From Rhodobacter sp. NTK016B (GTDB lineage: Bacteria > Pseudomonadota > Alphaproteobacteria > Rhodobacterales > Rhodobacteraceae): a stretch of 64,000 nucleotides of DNA. Location: contig NZ_JAFKOK010000018.1 of assembly GCF_017303295.1 (NCBI RefSeq), positions 1 through 64,000 on the forward strand. The letters are read 5' to 3'. This document shows positions 8,596 to 17,390 of the stretch, piece after piece; position 1 is the stretch's first letter; each line of letters opens with the position of its first letter. The notes below the pieces were generated by a model. It was given only the letters and a program-made list of their open reading frames with translations. It made no database searches and was not told the origin of the DNA. The position numbers and the translations under genes are program-made.

Positions 8596-9927
8596 ATGTT
8601 CAACCCGTTTCGCGGTGACGGCCCCGGCTTTCTGGGCGACATTCTCGACCTTCTGGGCGAGCGCGGGCGGCTGCTCCTGGGCCGTCGCGACGAGGCCCCG
8701 CAGGCGCGCGCTGACGATCTGGCGCAACTGGCCGAGGTCTTGCTGTCGCGTCGCGGTCAGGCGGCAGGTGGCGCGCTGGCCTCGAGCCTTGCGGCGGGCT
8801 ATCTGGGCGCCGCGCCCGAGGAACGCCACGCTTTCCTCGCCCGCCTTGCGCGCGATTTCGGGCCCGATGCCGAGCGCACCGAAGCCGCGATCCGTGCCTT
8901 TCAGGATGGCGACCCGCACGGGCTGGATGCGCTGCACGCCGCGTCCGAACCCCGGCGGCAGGAATTGTTCCGCCGCCTGAACCTTGCGCCCGGCGGCACC
9001 GGCACGCTGTTGCAGATGCGTGTCGATCTGCTGGATATCCTGCCCGAGATGCCCGAACTGGCCGGGGTGAATGCCGATTTCCTGCATCTCTTTACCTCGT
9101 GGTTCAATCGCGGCTTCCTGAACCTGCAACAGATCGACTGGGACACGCCCGCCTCGATTCTGGAAAAGATCATTCGCTACGAAGCCGTGCACGAGATCCG
9201 CAACTGGGACGATCTGCGCAACCGGCTGAAGCCGCGTGACCGGCGCTGCTATGCGTTCTTCCACCCGCAACTGCCCGATGAGCCGCTCATTTTCGTCGAG
9301 GTCGCGCTGACCACGGATATGCCTGCGGCCATCGCGCCGCTTCTGGATCTCGACCGCGTGCCGGTGGCGCCGGAACAGGCGACGACGGCGGTGTTCTATT
9401 CGATCTCGAACACCCAGCGTGGGCTGGCGGGGGTGTCGTTCGGCAATTTCCTGATCAAGCAGGTGGTCGAGCTTCTGCGCACGGAATGGCCCGATCTGCG
9501 TGATTTCGTCACTCTGTCGCCGGTGCCGGGTTTCGCGCGCTGGCTGAAGACCGCGCGCGAAGATGCCGAAAGCCCCCTGCCCGAGCCGCTGCGTCAGGCG
9601 CTCGACGGCCCGGACCCGCTGCCCGAACCGGCGCTTGTGTCCGCCGCCGCGCAGTATTTCCTGCGCGCCCGCGACGCGCGCGGACGGGTGATCGACCCGG
9701 TGGCGCGCTTCCATCTGGGCAATGGCGCGAACCTGCAGCGGCTCAATCCGGGGGGCGATCTGTCGGCCAACGGGCTCCGGCAATCGCACGGGCTGATGGT
9801 GAATTACCGCTACACCCCCGCCGATATCGAGCGCAATCACGAGGCTTATGCCGAGCGGGGCGAGGTCGTCGCCTCGGACGCCGTGCGCAAGGCCCTGCCA
9901 CCGCAGCCCCGCACCGCGCGCGGCTGA
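8596..9927 (+). CDS. Malonyl-CoA decarboxylase
   Basis: A 443-residue protein matching the MCD/MLYCD family over its length: a helical N-terminal domain (about 1-150) and a GNAT-fold catalytic domain. Recognisable blocks are AVHEIRNWDDLRNRL, CYAFFHPQLPDEPLIFVEVAL, YSISNTQRGLAGVSFGNFLIK and ATPSPVPGF-like TLSPVPGFARWL. The conserved C-terminal histidine/tyrosine region FHLGNGANLQRLN ... GLMVNYRY is also present. It converts malonyl-CoA to acetyl-CoA and CO2. AAGGAG lies before the ATG. No malonyl-CoA synthetase (MatB) gene accompanies it, so its substrate must be made by another enzyme, perhaps the CoA-transferase of the neighbouring operon. Confidence 0.93.
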   Translation: MFNPFRGDGPGFLGDILDLLGERGRLLLGRRDEAPQARADDLAQLAEVLLSRRGQAAGGALASSLAAGYLGAAPEERHAFLARLARDFGPDAERTEAAIRAFQDGDPHGLDALHAASEPRRQELFRRLNLAPGGTGTLLQMRVDLLDILPEMPELAGVNADFLHLFTSWFNRGFLNLQQIDWDTPASILEKIIRYEAVHEIRNWDDLRNRLKPRDRRCYAFFHPQLPDEPLIFVEVALTTDMPAAIAPLLDLDRVPVAPEQATTAVFYSISNTQRGLAGVSFGNFLIKQVVELLRTEWPDLRDFVTLSPVPGFARWLKTAREDAESPLPEPLRQALDGPDPLPEPALVSAAAQYFLRARDARGRVIDPVARFHLGNGANLQRLNPGGDLSANGLRQSHGLMVNYRYTPADIERNHEAYAERGEVVASDAVRKALPPQPRTARG

Positions 9928-9946
9928 CCCGACGCCCGGCAAAGCA

Positions 9947-9978
9947 AAGGCCCGCGCCGGTTTCCCCGCGCGGGCCTT
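9947..9978. terminator. Bidirectional terminator between mcd and TRAP permease genes
   Basis: AAGGCCCGCG (9947-9956) pairs with CGCGGGCCTT (9969-9978), with a T run on the plus side and As on the other. It lies between two convergent genes and can end both transcripts. Confidence 0.85.
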
Positions 9979-9993
9979 TTCGTTGGGCTGGCC

Positions 9994-12348
9994 TCAGGTC
10001 GCGAATGGTGCCGGGGGTCGCCCGCCGCGCAGCTGGTGCCAGACCAGCAGCGCCGCCCCGCAGGCCACCGCCGGCCATTGCAGCGCCGGGTTGCCCGACA
10101 GCACCAGCAGCGCCAGCAACAGCCGCCCCGCCACCTCGATGGGCGGCAGACGGCGCTGATCGAACCGCGCCAGCGCGCTGGCCAGCAGGTACAGCGACAG
10201 CCCCAGCCGTGCGAGCAGCCACATCAGCGCGATCAGGTGAAATTCGCCGTCATAGCCCGGCAGGAACCGTTCGCCGCCCGAGGCCCCGTCGGGGTTCAGC
10301 ACCGCTGCCTGTACCAGCAGAATCTCGGGGTTGAAGGCGAAGATGAACGGGATGACGAACATCACGATCCCCGACCGCACCGCCGAGAACGACGTTCCCA
10401 CCGGATCCGACTTGGCGATTGTCGAGGCGGCATAGGACGCCACGGCGACGGGTGGGGTGATCGCACTGACGCAGGCGAAGTAGAAGATGAACATATGCGC
10501 GGTGAAATGCGCCATGCCCAGCCCCACCAGCAGCGGCCCCATTAGCAGCGCCGCGTTCACATAGGCGGGCACCGCGGGCATCCCCATGCCCAGCAGGATC
10601 GCCAGAACCATCGTCACGCCCAGCGCCGCGAACTGGAACAGCATCGGCGCACCGTTGCCCAGATCCAGCGCCCGCAGCCAGCCGAGGATATCGAGCGCCA
10701 CGAAGCTGGGCAGCGCGGTCAGGTTAAGGCTGATATCGATCACCGAAACGGCGAGGAACATCAGGTACAGCCCCGCCGAGGTGATCCCGGCATGCGCCAG
10801 CGCGTCGACCAGCCGACGCGGCTCGCGCCGGAAAAGCGGGTCGATGAACAGCATGATCATCAGCACGATGGCCGCCCACCAGCCGGTCGACCCGGCATCG
10901 CCCAGCGTGTTCTGGATCAGCTGCATGATCCACGGCAGGTTTTCCGCCCGGCAGGTGCCGTTCGGCCCCTCGACAGCCACGGCCCCAAGCGCAAGGCTGA
11001 TCGGATCGCATCCGATCGCATCCTTGGGCACCAGCAGCAGCACGATGATCAGCGCTAGTGGCACGAAGATCTGCGTGAGCAGCAGAAGATCGCGGCGGGT
11101 CAGGCGCAGCTCGGGCGGCACCTCGCCCACGGCGGGGATCTGCTGGCGCCGGGCCTGAAACATGACCGACAGGAACATACACAGGAAATACGCCACCGCC
11201 GGGATCGCCGCCGCGATGGCGACATCGCGGTAAGGCACGCCCGTCATCGCCGCCAGAACGAAGGCGGCAATGCCCATGATCGGCGGCATCACCTGCCCGC
11301 CGGACGAGGCCGCGGCCTCGATCCCGCCAGCATAGCTTTTGGAAAAGCCGCCGCGGATCATCATCGGAATGGTGATGGTGCCGGTGCCCAGTACATTGAC
11401 CACGGGCGTGCCGGTGGTGGTGCCGAACAGGGCCGAGGCGACGATGGCCGCATGCGCGGCCCCGCCCCGCAGCTTGCGGGTCGAGACCACGGCCAGCTTG
11501 ATCAACGCGCGCCCGCCTGCCGAGACCGACAGAAGCGAGCCCAGCACGATATAAGGGAAGACCGTGTTCAGCATGATATGCAGAAACTGGCCCAGCAGCC
11601 CCGATCCCTGATTGGTCAGCAGATCCTGCAGCCGGTATCGCCCGTCAGCCAGCGAGCGCGGCTCGCCGCCCAGCTCGGTGATCAGGTAGCGGTTCATGCC
11701 GTCCGAGCCGAACCAGTACCAGATCAGCACCGTGGCGATGGCATAGGCGGCCAGCGCGATCGACACCATGACCAGCGAAAAGCCCCAGACCTGCGCGTTA
11801 TAGGCAAGGAACACCACCACGGCGAGGCCCACGATCAGCGTGATCCACGGCCCCGTCGTGGCAAGGCAACGCGGGTCGTCGATGCTGCTGGGCGCGGGCA
11901 GGCCCAATGCCAGCGCGACCTCTCGTTCGGCGGCCAGCGCCCGTTCGATCAGCGCGGCGCGTTCGCCGGTGATCACGTCGATCAGGCAGACGGCTTCGTT
12001 CTCGATCAGGTAAGTGACGGAAATGGCAATCGCCGCCGTCACCAGTGCGATGTCCAGCGCCAGCCCCAGCCGCCGCTTCACCGCGCCCTGCGCCTGCCAT
12101 TCGCGCCAGCACGAATGCCACAGCGCGACGATGATCATCATCCACGCAAAGGCGATGGGATAGTAATATTCATAGGGAAAGCGGCGTACTTCCAGCCAGT
12201 CCCAGCCGGTCAGTCCACGCCAGAACGCATCCCATCCGGGGATCGCCGGGGTAGAGTTGATCATGCCGGTGATCACGAAGACCAGCGCCATGAAGAACAC
12301 GATCCGGCGCGTCATCGGCCGGAGGAGAGGTTGTTCGGTTTCCATCAC
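9994..12348 (-). CDS. TRAP transporter fused permease (DctQM type, TAXI system)
   Basis: A 784-residue inner-membrane protein. An N-terminal part with about four helices replaces the small DctQ subunit, and the large DctM-type part follows. DctM hallmarks include GRALIKLAVVSTRKLRGG, the glycine-rich ASSGGQVMPPIMGIAAF segment, and PVAVASYAASTIAKSDP. Fusion with a TAXI receptor gene directly upstream is typical for TRAP-TAXI importers, which use the Na+ or proton gradient to import organic acids. The substrate is unknown; the adjacent CoA-transferase and citryl-CoA-lyase-like genes point to a carboxylic acid. Confidence 0.92.
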   Translation of the reverse strand: MMETEQPLLRPMTRRIVFFMALVFVITGMINSTPAIPGWDAFWRGLTGWDWLEVRRFPYEYYYPIAFAWMMIIVALWHSCWREWQAQGAVKRRLGLALDIALVTAAIAISVTYLIENEAVCLIDVITGERAALIERALAAEREVALALGLPAPSSIDDPRCLATTGPWITLIVGLAVVVFLAYNAQVWGFSLVMVSIALAAYAIATVLIWYWFGSDGMNRYLITELGGEPRSLADGRYRLQDLLTNQGSGLLGQFLHIMLNTVFPYIVLGSLLSVSAGGRALIKLAVVSTRKLRGGAAHAAIVASALFGTTTGTPVVNVLGTGTITIPMMIRGGFSKSYAGGIEAAASSGGQVMPPIMGIAAFVLAAMTGVPYRDVAIAAAIPAVAYFLCMFLSVMFQARRQQIPAVGEVPPELRLTRRDLLLLTQIFVPLALIIVLLLVPKDAIGCDPISLALGAVAVEGPNGTCRAENLPWIMQLIQNTLGDAGSTGWWAAIVLMIMLFIDPLFRREPRRLVDALAHAGITSAGLYLMFLAVSVIDISLNLTALPSFVALDILGWLRALDLGNGAPMLFQFAALGVTMVLAILLGMGMPAVPAYVNAALLMGPLLVGLGMAHFTAHMFIFYFACVSAITPPVAVASYAASTIAKSDPVGTSFSAVRSGIVMFVIPFIFAFNPEILLVQAAVLNPDGASGGERFLPGYDGEFHLIALMWLLARLGLSLYLLASALARFDQRRLPPIEVAGRLLLALLVLSGNPALQWPAVACGAALLVWHQLRGGRPPAPFAT

Positions 12349-12404
12349 TCACTCGCGTCGATGCGGTGTTCGGGCCCGCCCGGAGGGGGCGGGCCCGTCA
12401 GAGG

Positions 12405-13448
12405 TCACTGGGCGCAATCGGGCACGTCATAGCCCGCTTCTTCCCAAGCGCGCACCGCACCGGGATGATAGCGAACAGGGTTCAGACCGCACATACCCGA
12501 GGCGACCGGATCGAGGTTCTCGAACCCGACATTGCGGGCATAGAGCGCCTTCTCGTAGATCTCGTCGAGCGTCTCGATATGCGCGCGAGTCAGCTGATAG
12601 GCCATCTCTTCGGTCATCGACGCATTGACGCAATTGCCGCCGACCGAGCCGCGCGTGCGGAAGACGCCGTCTTCGGAGACCACATGCGCGTTCTCGCCCA
12701 GAGCCGCCATCTGCTCGGCCGAAAGCATGAAGGGCGCAGAGCCCGGCGCGGTCAACACGCGCTGCACGGCTTCGCTTTCGAACTGCTCGATCGGGATCGA
12801 ATAGAAGTTCATCCGCCCCGCCGAAAGCGCCTGAAGCGGACGGTCCGAGGGGATGAATTCGGGCAGAAGCGCCACGTCGACCGAGCCTTCGGTGATCGTC
12901 GTCGCCATCTGCGACCAGTCGCTTTCGACGGCGGTAAAGCCTGCGTCGGCTTCCAGCCCGGTCATCACCTGAATGAGCGAACGCGCCTCGTTCGTGGCGG
13001 CACCGCGGGGCGGGCCGTCGAGAACGCGGCGGCCTTCCAGATCGCCCCAGCCCCGCACCCCGGCGGTTTCATAGCCGTAAAGCGTATAGGCGCCGAAGGA
13101 ATAGGGATAGAGCACGCGCAGATTCGCGGCCAGTTCGGCGCCCTGCTCGGCACCCATATCGGCGAAGGGCCCGACGCCGCGCGACATCAGGAACGGCAGG
13201 ATGAAGGGACAGATGCCGATATCGGTCCGCCCCTCGGCCACGGCGAGCGTGGCGTTGACGCCGGTCTGGCCCAGCGTGATCTGGATATTGGCGATGCCGC
13301 GCTCGGCGGCGATCTCGGCCAGATGCGCGATGGTCAGGTGCACCGCGACACCGGGTGTCGAGGTCATCGCCGTCAGGTTCTCCTGCGCCAGCGCCGACTG
13401 GCCCGTCAGGCCCAGCGTCATTGCCGCCGTTAATGCGAGTTTCTTCAT
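12405..13448 (-). CDS. TAXI family TRAP solute-binding protein
   Basis: A 347-residue periplasmic receptor with a Sec signal peptide (MKKLALTAAMTLGLTGQSALA, cleavage about residue 21). The TAXI fold is recognised by its segments ATNEARSLIQVMTGLEADAG and VDVALLPEFIPS and by the downstream partner. GGGAGGAAG precedes the ATG. It delivers the ligand to the fused permease encoded 56 bases downstream. Part of the minus-strand operon running from 16412 to 9994. Confidence 0.9.
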   Translation of the reverse strand: MKKLALTAAMTLGLTGQSALAQENLTAMTSTPGVAVHLTIAHLAEIAAERGIANIQITLGQTGVNATLAVAEGRTDIGICPFILPFLMSRGVGPFADMGAEQGAELAANLRVLYPYSFGAYTLYGYETAGVRGWGDLEGRRVLDGPPRGAATNEARSLIQVMTGLEADAGFTAVESDWSQMATTITEGSVDVALLPEFIPSDRPLQALSAGRMNFYSIPIEQFESEAVQRVLTAPGSAPFMLSAEQMAALGENAHVVSEDGVFRTRGSVGGNCVNASMTEEMAYQLTRAHIETLDEIYEKALYARNVGFENLDPVASGMCGLNPVRYHPGAVRAWEEAGYDVPDCAQ

Positions 13449-13536
13449 GTCTTCCTCCCGTTTACGTGTTGGACTCGAACGGTCCCTTCGTCGTCTCAGA
13501 CCCTGCCTCCGGTCCCTGAATGCCGGGCCTGTCGTC

Positions 13537-14430
13537 TCATCGCGCCGGATGCCGATAGGGCTCGACCGAGATGTTGGCGCCGATGCGAATGGTCATCAGA
13601 TCCTCGGCCACCAGCACGATGCCGTCATATTCCGCCGCCAGATCCGACAGCAGGTCGTCCATCGGCAGCGGATCGGGCGGCAACAGCGCCAGATGCGTCA
13701 GCATCGCCAGCCGGGGTTTGGTCTGGGCAAAGACCCGTCCCACATCTGTGGGCGATGCATGGTGGTCGATCGCCACCTTCACCTTGGGATAATTCGCCAG
13801 TGTCGTGTCGCGCGCGGCGGCGATCTCGTGGATGAAGACATCCGCGCCCTTGGACTGCGCGATCAGGTTCTCGTTGTAACGGGTGTCGTGCGAATGGACG
13901 AAGACCCGGCCCTTGTATTCCACCCGGAACCCATAGGCCGAGGGGATGTTGTCGCCGTGATCGACCAGGATCGCCCGGATCACCAGACCGCCCCGGTCAT
14001 AGACCACGCCTTCGGTATAGACATGCGGGATCATGCGCATGTGCTCGGGGTCGATCTCGTTATCATTAACGCGGATGTTGCGGTCGGGGCGGCTTGCCTG
14101 CCACGCACCTTCGGCCAGATCCTCGATCCCCTCGGGGCCATAGACCGTCAGCGGTCCGCCACGCCCGGCCCAGCCCTGCGGAATGGTCCCCGACATCAGC
14201 AAATCGAAGATCCCGGCGTAATGGTCGGAATGGTAATGCGACAGGATCACCGTATCGACGTAGCCCACGGGGATGCCCAGCTGCGACATGCGGATCACCG
14301 CGCCGCGCCCGCAATCGATCATGACCTTTTCGTCGCCCGCTTCGATCAGCGTCGAGGTGCCGAAAGCGTAGATGCTGGGATTGGGAATGCCGGTACCCAG
14401 AAGGGTCACTTTCAGCACGTCGTCATTCAT
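13537..14430 (-). CDS. MBL-fold metallo-hydrolase, RNase Z-like family
   Basis: A 297-residue protein with the metal motif HYHSDH at residues 65-70. Further metal ligands appear in the FVHSHDTRYNE and DHHASPTD segments, so the dinuclear site looks complete. It is too short and lacks other features for tRNA processing, so despite the fold it is probably an esterase, lactonase or thioesterase in the local catabolic pathway. It sits between the CoA-transferase and the TAXI receptor in one operon; hydrolysis of a lactone or CoA-ester intermediate is inference. Confidence 0.75.
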   Translation of the reverse strand: MNDDVLKVTLLGTGIPNPSIYAFGTSTLIEAGDEKVMIDCGRGAVIRMSQLGIPVGYVDTVILSHYHSDHYAGIFDLLMSGTIPQGWAGRGGPLTVYGPEGIEDLAEGAWQASRPDRNIRVNDNEIDPEHMRMIPHVYTEGVVYDRGGLVIRAILVDHGDNIPSAYGFRVEYKGRVFVHSHDTRYNENLIAQSKGADVFIHEIAAARDTTLANYPKVKVAIDHHASPTDVGRVFAQTKPRLAMLTHLALLPPDPLPMDDLLSDLAAEYDGIVLVAEDLMTIRIGANISVEPYRHPAR

Positions 14431-14457
14431 TCTGTCTTTCCTCCCTTGCGCACCGGC

Positions 14458-15600
14458 TCAACCGGCGCTGCGGGTTTTCAATTCGCGGCGGATCTGCGCG
14501 CCATCGGCGTCCAGAAGCGGCGGCGCGGTCAGCGCGGTCTCGGCCTCGCGGTCGAAATTGTAGGGCGGGCGGACCGTGGTAAAGGTGTCATCATGAGCGC
14601 CGGGCACGGTCACCTTGATGCCCAGATGCCGCGCCTGCGGATCCTCCAGCGCTTCGTCGCTGTCATAGGCGGGGGAATAGGGAACGCCTGCCGCTTCCAG
14701 CCGCGCGCACCATTCGTCGCGCGTTTCGCGCGCGAAAACCGGGGCGAAGGCGTCGATCAGCTCATCCTGATGTTCGATCCGCGACAGCCGCTCGGCGAAG
14801 CGCGGATCCTTGCCCAGATCTTGCATTCCGGTCGCGTCGAGAAGCCCCTCCCAGAACTTCACGGGTGACGACAGATGAAACGCAATCCATTTCCCGTCCG
14901 CGCATTCGAACGTGTAGCTTTGTGACACGACGGGGCGCGACAGCGGGCCCATGACCTCGCCCGCGCTGTAGTAATGGGTGAAGCTGTCGAGGTTGAAATG
15001 GCACATCGCCTCAAGCATCGAGATGTCGATTCGCCGACCCGCTCCCGTGCTGCCGCGCTCGACCAGCGCCGCAAGGATCGCCATCGCCGCGTATTGCCCG
15101 GTGACGGCATCGGCAATCGCCGGTCCGATCACGCGCGGACGCTCGGGCGGGGTCAGCAGCCGCAGATAGCCCGCCGCCGCCTGCGCGACCGAATCGAAGG
15201 TCGGGCGGTTCATCGCAGGGCCCGACGGGCCGAAGCCCGAGATCGCGCAATAGATCAGGCCGGGATTGATCGCGCGCAGCGTCTCTTCGCCCGCGCCCAG
15301 TTTCTCGGCCACGCCGGGGCGGAAATTCTGGATGAACACATCCGCCGTGGCGATCAGCTCGTGCAGTGTCGCCAGATCCTCGGGCTGCTTGGTATCCAGC
15401 GCGATGGATCGTTTATTACGATTATAGGTCTGGAAATGCGGCGAATAGAGCCCGCCCTTGAAGGCGCGGAACGGATCGCCGGTCTCGGGACGCTCGACTT
15501 TGATCACGTCGGCGCCCAGATCGCCCAGATGCATCGCCGCCGCCGGCCCGGTGATATAGGTGCCCAGCTCGACGACGCGGATATTGTTCAGGATTTTCAT
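14458..15600 (-). CDS. CaiB/BaiF (family III) CoA-transferase
   Basis: A 380-residue protein of the formyl-CoA transferase family. It starts MKILNNIRVVELGTYITGPA, has the GADVIKVERPETGDPFR motif, and carries the expected catalytic aspartate in RRIDISMLEAM (about residue 190). It moves CoA between carboxylic acids. Its ATG overlaps the stop of the citryl-CoA-lyase-like gene (ATGA), so the two are translationally coupled. This suggests it makes the CoA thioester that the lyase then cleaves. Substrate and CoA donor are unknown. Confidence 0.9.
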   Translation of the reverse strand: MKILNNIRVVELGTYITGPAAAMHLGDLGADVIKVERPETGDPFRAFKGGLYSPHFQTYNRNKRSIALDTKQPEDLATLHELIATADVFIQNFRPGVAEKLGAGEETLRAINPGLIYCAISGFGPSGPAMNRPTFDSVAQAAAGYLRLLTPPERPRVIGPAIADAVTGQYAAMAILAALVERGSTGAGRRIDISMLEAMCHFNLDSFTHYYSAGEVMGPLSRPVVSQSYTFECADGKWIAFHLSSPVKFWEGLLDATGMQDLGKDPRFAERLSRIEHQDELIDAFAPVFARETRDEWCARLEAAGVPYSPAYDSDEALEDPQARHLGIKVTVPGAHDDTFTTVRPPYNFDREAETALTAPPLLDADGAQIRRELKTRSAG

Positions 15601-16412
15601 GCGTCACCGTCCCGCGCGCTGGTTTCGCGCCCCGAAAGCAGCCCGTCATACTCGATCGCCCGGTCGGCATGATTCGACATGATGAAACCGATCGACCGCA
15701 GGCTTTCTTCATAAAGATGCGCCGACAGCCCGGCCGCGCGCGCCAGCAGCGGCACCGCCTTGAGCGCTTCAAGCGGCCAGCCTGCATCCAGAATCACCGC
15801 CGGGATCGCGCCAGACACATTGATCGGCAGCGGACGTCCCATGATGCCCGGCGCAGTCTCGCCCAGCACGCGCAGCACCTCGACATAGCGGCCGGAGATG
15901 CCCAGCTCGTCGCTCAGTTCCAGCAGCCGGTTCGCGCGCGGATCGCCGCTTGCATGTTGCGGATGGCCAAGGCCCGGCACCTTCTTGCGCGCGACCTTCA
16001 GCGTGGTCAGGTGGTCCTGCGCCGAGGCGGCGATATCGTCGCCATGCGCATCCGACAGGACCGCGTGCAGGAATTGCCCTGCGCTTTCGGTCGAACCGGC
16101 CACCACCGTGCCCATGCCCAGAAGCCCCGCCGCCATCGCGCCCTGCCAGGCCTCGGGGCCCGCCGCCAGCGTCATGCGCGCAGCCTGAACGCTGGGCACG
16201 AGGCCATGCTCGGCAATCGAGACAAGGCAGGCATCGAGCATCTGGCGCTGCGCGTCGCTGGGCATCTCGCCGATGACCAGCAGCCAGAAGTAATCGGTAA
16301 AACCGATCTTGCCGATCAGGTCGTGACAAAGGTCCTTGCCGCGCACCGTGATGGACTCGGCGTCCGAGGTGGCAATGGCCGTGTAGGGCTGTGTTTGTTT
16401 TCCGATCCGCAT
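15597..16412 (-). CDS. Citrate-synthase-fold protein, citryl-CoA-lyase-like
   Basis: A 271-residue short member of the citrate synthase family, resembling proteins annotated as citryl-CoA lyase. The GLGHPQHASGDPRA block keeps the histidine that binds oxaloacetate in citrate synthase. The other two catalytic positions differ: the HGG-type histidine loop reads VVAGSTESAG, and the aspartate in NVDFYSG reads NVSGAIPA. Synthase activity is therefore unlikely. A retro-Claisen cleavage of a citryl-CoA-like thioester would fit the overlapping CaiB CoA-transferase gene. It is the first gene of the minus-strand operon and is divergent from the intradiol dioxygenase. Confidence 0.75.
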   Translation of the reverse strand: MRIGKQTQPYTAIATSDAESITVRGKDLCHDLIGKIGFTDYFWLLVIGEMPSDAQRQMLDACLVSIAEHGLVPSVQAARMTLAAGPEAWQGAMAAGLLGMGTVVAGSTESAGQFLHAVLSDAHGDDIAASAQDHLTTLKVARKKVPGLGHPQHASGDPRANRLLELSDELGISGRYVEVLRVLGETAPGIMGRPLPINVSGAIPAVILDAGWPLEALKAVPLLARAAGLSAHLYEESLRSIGFIMSNHADRAIEYDGLLSGRETSARDGDA

Positions 16413-16449
16413 GGCATTCTTTTCTTATTGCGAAAACTTTTTCTCTTGC

Positions 16450-16478
16450 CGAAGCCTAAGGGCGCAGATTAGGCTTCG
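16450..16478. promoter_or_regulatory. Perfect inverted repeat in the divergent promoter (operator candidate)
   Basis: CGAAGCCTAA (16450-16459) and TTAGGCTTCG (16469-16478) are perfect 10-base arms around 9 bases, in the 114-base gap between the citryl-CoA-lyase-like gene and the dioxygenase gene. A hairpin terminator is unlikely at a double promoter, so a binding site for the IclR regulator encoded at 17391 is the simplest reading. A TTGCGAAAA word lies at 16428-16436 and recurs upstream of the GcvT-like gene. Confidence 0.6.
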
Positions 16479-16526
16479 TCAAGCCACTTTGTTGGCGCTA
16501 CGATCAAGGACACGAGGGAGAAGCAC

Positions 16527-17384
16527 ATGCGGGACATCAATCAGTTCACCATCACACAGGCCGTGAAGGACTCGTTCAAAACCGAGCCGGGCAGCCGTTT
16601 CGAGGGACTGCTTCAGGGCCTGATCCAGCACCTGCACGACTTCACCCGCGAACAGAACGTCACGCATGAGGAATGGATGGCGGCGCTGACCTTCCTGTAT
16701 GAGTGCGGCCAGATCTCGACGCCCGAGCGGCACGAATTCATCCTGCTGTCGGACGTGCTCGGCTGGTCGGCGCTGGTGGACATGATCAACACGCGGGGCG
16801 GCGCGACCGAGGGGTCGAATCTGGGCCCGTTCTATCTGGACAACGCGCCCGCCAAGAAACTGGGTGGCGATCTGGGCGACGGGCGCGACGGGGTGGTCGT
16901 GCTGGTTCATGGCCGCGTGACCGACACGCTGAAGAACCCCCTGCCCGGCGCCGTGATCGACACATGGCAGGCCGATTCGGCGGGCACCTATCCGATTCAG
17001 GAAGAAGGTCAGGACAAATACGACCTGCGCGGCAAGTTCACCTGCGATGAGAACGCGCGCTACTACTACACCACCGTGCTGCCCAAGCCCTATACGGTTC
17101 CCTATGACGGCCCGGTCGGCGATCTGCTGCGCGCGGGTAACCGCCATGCCTGGCGCGCGCCGCATATGCATTTCATCGTGACCGCCCCGCGCATGGCCGG
17201 GATCACCACCGAGCTGTTCTTCAAGAATACCGAGTATCTCGACAACGATGCCGTGTTCGGCGTGCGCCGGTCGCTGGTGGCTGATCTCAAGCCCGCCAAG
17301 GATCTGGACAAGCTGGGTTACGCGCTGGACAAGCAGCCCGACGCCGTGATCGAATTTGATTTCGTACTGGCCCCGGAGGGTTGA
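16527..17384 (+). CDS. Intradiol ring-cleavage dioxygenase (hydroxyquinol/catechol 1,2-type)
   Basis: A 285-residue non-haem Fe(III) dioxygenase. An N-terminal helical dimerisation domain (about 1-100) is followed by GATEGSNLGPFYLD and the catalytic beta-sandwich. The four ligands can be placed: Tyr in GTYPIQ, Tyr in KPYTVPYDGP, and the two histidines in APHMHF. GGGAG precedes the ATG. It opens a catechol- or hydroxyquinol-like ring between the two hydroxyls; length and the EGSNLGP block fit hydroxyquinol 1,2-dioxygenase-like enzymes better than protocatechuate 3,4-dioxygenase. No maleylacetate reductase or muconate isomerase gene is near, so the downstream route is not the standard one. Confidence 0.88.
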   Translation: MRDINQFTITQAVKDSFKTEPGSRFEGLLQGLIQHLHDFTREQNVTHEEWMAALTFLYECGQISTPERHEFILLSDVLGWSALVDMINTRGGATEGSNLGPFYLDNAPAKKLGGDLGDGRDGVVVLVHGRVTDTLKNPLPGAVIDTWQADSAGTYPIQEEGQDKYDLRGKFTCDENARYYYTTVLPKPYTVPYDGPVGDLLRAGNRHAWRAPHMHFIVTAPRMAGITTELFFKNTEYLDNDAVFGVRRSLVADLKPAKDLDKLGYALDKQPDAVIEFDFVLAPEG

Positions 17385-17390
17385 AGAACC

